64,000 bases of DNA from Alphaproteobacteria bacterium (GTDB lineage Bacteria > Pseudomonadota > Alphaproteobacteria > Micavibrionales > Micavibrionaceae), in the NCBI GenBank assembly GCA_002401695.1, contig NVTV01000004.1, positions 97,260 through 161,259 of the forward strand, in the 5' to 3' direction. Made by a program: the position numbers and the translations under genes. Numbering within the stretch: position 1 is the first letter of the stretch; each line of letters starts with the position of its first letter. This document shows positions 63,001 to 64,000 of the stretch, in pieces. Under the pieces are notes generated by a model. The model was given only the letters and a program-made list of their open reading frames with translations. It ran no database searches and had not been told where the DNA came from.

Positions 63001-64000
63001 TTTGTTTCCAGTAATGTATCTGCGGACTTTGGCAATGATGCACCGGGCACTATAGAAGGAAACGGAACGTTCCTTATCGGAAATATAACATCAGGCGGTA
63101 CGCCAGTTACGGTTACCTTTGATACGCCGACAAATACGTATACTGGAATGGCTGGTGCGGAGACGATCTTTACATTGGTTATCCAATCTAATGGTGATTA
63201 TACATTCACACTTGAAGGTGTTTTGGATCATCCGGATGTGACGGATCATAACGATTCATTGCCGTTGGAATTCGGTGTGAAGGCAACAGACAGTGATGGT
63301 GATGTATCTGATGCGGTGATCACGGTTAATGTTCTTGATGACGGTCCTGTGATTCATAATAAATTTGCATGGGTTGATGAGACAGATCTTGCGAATGGTA
63401 CGATTGGCTATACCAAGACGCTGAACTTTGACTTTGGTGAAGATGGCGCGGGTTCAATTGATGCGACAGGTGTTTTCACTGCTAAGTTCGAAGTTGGCGG
63501 CCCTGATGTGCAATTAACAGCAGGCGGTGTTGCGATTGATGTTACGATGACGGCAAATGGTTATGTTGGTATGGCGGGCGGAGAGACGATTTTCACTTTG
63601 ACGCTGAACAGCCAGAGCGGTGAATATACTTATACGCAGTTTGAAACGATTGATCATCCTGATGCGACAAACCATGATGATGTGATCTGGTTGAAGTTCG
63701 AAGTTCAGGTTACGGACGCGGATGGTGATACAGCCACCGCGATTATCGGCGTTGACGTTCATGATGATGGCCCTATGATCCATGATAAATTCGCGAAGGT
63801 TGATGAGACAGATCTTGCGAATGGTACGATTGGCTATACCAAGACGCTGAACTTTGACTTTGGCGAAGATGGCGCGGGTTCAATTGATGCGACAGGTGTT
63901 TTCACTGCTAAGTTCCAAGTTGGCGGCCCTGATGTGCAATTAACAGCAGGCGGTGTTGCGATTGATGTTACGATGACGGCAAATGGTTATGTTGGTATGG
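60064..64000 (+). CDS. Giant type I-secreted repeat adhesin, N-terminal part
   Basis: The reading frame starts at ATG 60064 (GGGAG nine bases upstream) and runs without stop to the window end, at least 1312 codons. There is no Sec signal. Residues 1-150 are acidic and disordered (MENSDKNTNENVTDSVALQP), followed by a Gly/Ser hinge (SGNASGGGYGFQSSF) typical of the start of large RTX-type adhesins. From about residue 205 the protein is pure beta-repeat: three copies of a 258-residue unit, then copies of a 142-residue unit (VDETDLANGTIGYTKTLNFD, VGGPDVQLTAGGVAIDVTMT, and ATDSDGDVSDAVITVNVLDD). The latter matches the T1SS-143 / DUF5801 repeat family of type I-exported proteins. It probably mediates surface attachment or prey/biofilm contact; the C-terminal secretion signal lies outside. 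Confidence 0.85.
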   Translation, partial: MENSDKNTNENVTDSVALQPCDVSVDSLGKEVSIVDLRDELGLIDVPSEVMVEQAFAEEQNKNNDESYMQVDVDVDASEADASIPSQEDLISLAEQAQELAKIEPVAGEEVEDTDDIIASTAKQVAEIEPEAGTQAAPTSSGNASGGGYGFQSSFDAQGVINLKDVGPIDPTKLQYGIDNRNDELFAFEEELPPLNPVLEFGDYRVYEDGNVRVSAFAAPETEDGDITFTISGIPTGWSVTDAAFDFANAPVGTGVFDSAAGTWTITLTNGAVFDGGPIFSPPADSDVDALNLVFTVSEVNPAGQSGTISGTSFIIVDAVADDPDVDAQDDMGLEGATLDIDIAALTGEEVNNGAGLDDSSESITGYQISGVPAGFTLSAGSETFVGSGVYTLTSAEIVGLTITPNDPTYFGSIGLVVTVFTTENTPTDTDFDFKNNNAQDSDRFSLTWKPVANPPSVKVNQGIDDALVKEDSSVDVPIVATLDPAGSGSEILTVTVTGIDSSWGFTAPVGTYDSSAGTWTITLPAGQNLSTVFTFTPPADSDLDMTGLQATASAYEPATNTTANAVPDDFQIITDAVADDPDIDAANDSGLEGVVLDIDISALTGEEVNNGAGMDDSSESITGYQISGVPAGFTLSAGTETAPGSGVYTLTPAEIVGLTITPPNSNYFGTLNLTATVFTTENPVSDGEFDLTDNNAQDSDGFSLTWKPVINPPCIKVNNGVDDALVKEDNSIDVPITAQLGADPAAGEYLTVTVTGIDPSWGTFTSTIGTYDSGTGTWTITLGAGESLDTVFNFAPNADSDIDLTGLVATVVATDPAASLTASANDGFNVIVDAVADTPDLDTSKASGEEGTVIALNITTSVNDTDGSEVIEVIKIGNLPAGTSLTAGTYNAVDDVWELSPADLVGLGLNVPDGVTGNFELTVESVAYEQNTNGLEVDLTDNRASAFDVIKVCVEEDHVPVITGDEVTVDETNLSPTTFVSSNVSADFGNDAPGTIEGNGTFLIGNITSGGTPVTVTFDTPTNTYTGMAGAETIFTLVIQSNGDYTFTLEGVLDHPDVTDHNDSLPLEFGVKATDSDGDVSDAVITVNVLDDGPVIHNKFAWVDETDLANGTIGYTKTLNFDFGEDGAGSIDATGVFTAKFEVGGPDVQLTAGGVAIDVTMTANGYVGMAGGETIFTLTLNSQSGEYTYTQFETIDHPDATNHDDVIWLKFEVQVTDADGDTATAIIGVDVHDDGPMIHDKFAKVDETDLANGTIGYTKTLNFDFGEDGAGSIDATGVFTAKFQVGGPDVQLTAGGVAIDVTMTANGYVGM
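61015..63338 (+). repeat. Three tandem 774-bp (258-aa) units in the adhesin
   Basis: The block GACGCCGTTGC-GATGATCCTGA starts at 61015 and again at 61789; a diverged third copy (GATGCGGTTGCTGATACGCC) starts at 62563. Both steps are exactly 774 bases. Copies 1 and 2 share long identical runs, for example VADDPD, DIDIAALTGEEVNNGAG and SESITGYQISGVPAGFTLSA; copy 3 has drifted. Confidence 0.85.
63373..64000 (+). repeat. Near-identical 426-bp tandem repeat at the end of the window
   Basis: The unit starting GTTGATGAGACAGATCTTGC at 63373 recurs at 63799, an exact 426-base (142-codon) step. Over the 202 bases available of the second copy I count two differences (GGT/GGC and GAA/CAA). A more diverged unit precedes it at 62971. 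The array probably continues beyond the window. Confidence 0.9.

Overview
The window looks like a chromosomal segment of a free-living, Gram-negative alphaproteobacterium with fairly A+T-leaning DNA. Pointers to this group are the alphaproteobacterial-type SerC, HisZ beside PurA, the divergent tyrS/anmK and aspS/rnd pairs, a UbiH-family hydroxylase and an AGEAS-type IlvB. Many low-homology, acidic, signal-less proteins and a giant type I-secreted adhesin resemble what is found in Micavibrio-like lineages; that placement is inference. I see no rRNA, tRNA, CRISPR array, IS element or prophage.

Layout. 1-3.5 kb: cell-envelope and miscellaneous genes (partial DUF255 thioredoxin-like protein, AmiC amidase, formyltransferase-like protein, FlgC-like rod protein, lipoprotein). 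3.6-8.6 kb: a subtilase-like protein without its Asp, two DMT transporters (one frameshifted) and a zincin-like protein. 8.7-14 kb: branched-chain amino acid synthesis, ilvC, ilvH and ilvB, the last preceded by an unannotated Ile/Leu/Val-rich leader peptide and attenuator. 14-24 kb: two unknown proteins, miaA, a BioH-like/BioC pair, thiO-thiF, a DEAD-box helicase with a repetitive basic/acidic tail and a UbiH-family hydroxylase. 24-32 kb: unknown small proteins, aspS, rnd, a SixA-like phosphatase, an N-formylglutamate amidohydrolase-like protein and a 567-aa unknown. 32-38 kb: glmM, a WYL regulator divergent from a SnoaL-like protein across a perfect inverted repeat, hisZ-purA and bcp. 38-46 kb: a large AsmA/YhdP-like protein, a TIKI/ChaN-like protein, an ABC-2 exporter, a third DMT transporter and tyrS. 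46-53 kb: anmK, a Sua5-type threonylcarbamoyl-AMP synthase, a fatty acid hydroxylase and an overlapping trio of GDP-fucose synthase, a degenerate sugar-phosphate guanylyltransferase and a degenerate CheD. 53-60 kb: an RsmC-like methyltransferase, a stand-alone ClpB-type AAA+ ATPase and the serine pathway (serB, serC, serA) interrupted by a Pcp-like peptidase. 60-64 kb: the first 1312 codons of a giant repeat protein that runs off the end.

How the genes work together. ilvB/ilvH make acetolactate and IlvC reduces it; the leader peptide would tie ilvB (and the ilvH behind it) to charged branched-chain tRNAs. SerA, SerC and SerB form the complete phosphorylated serine pathway. AmiC, AnmK and GlmM handle peptidoglycan turnover and amino-sugar supply. 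The main oddities are proteins that keep a family fold but appear to have lost catalytic residues (CheD-like, guanylyltransferase-like, subtilase-like), and a set of signal-less hydrolase-like proteins with similar short hydrophobic C-termini.
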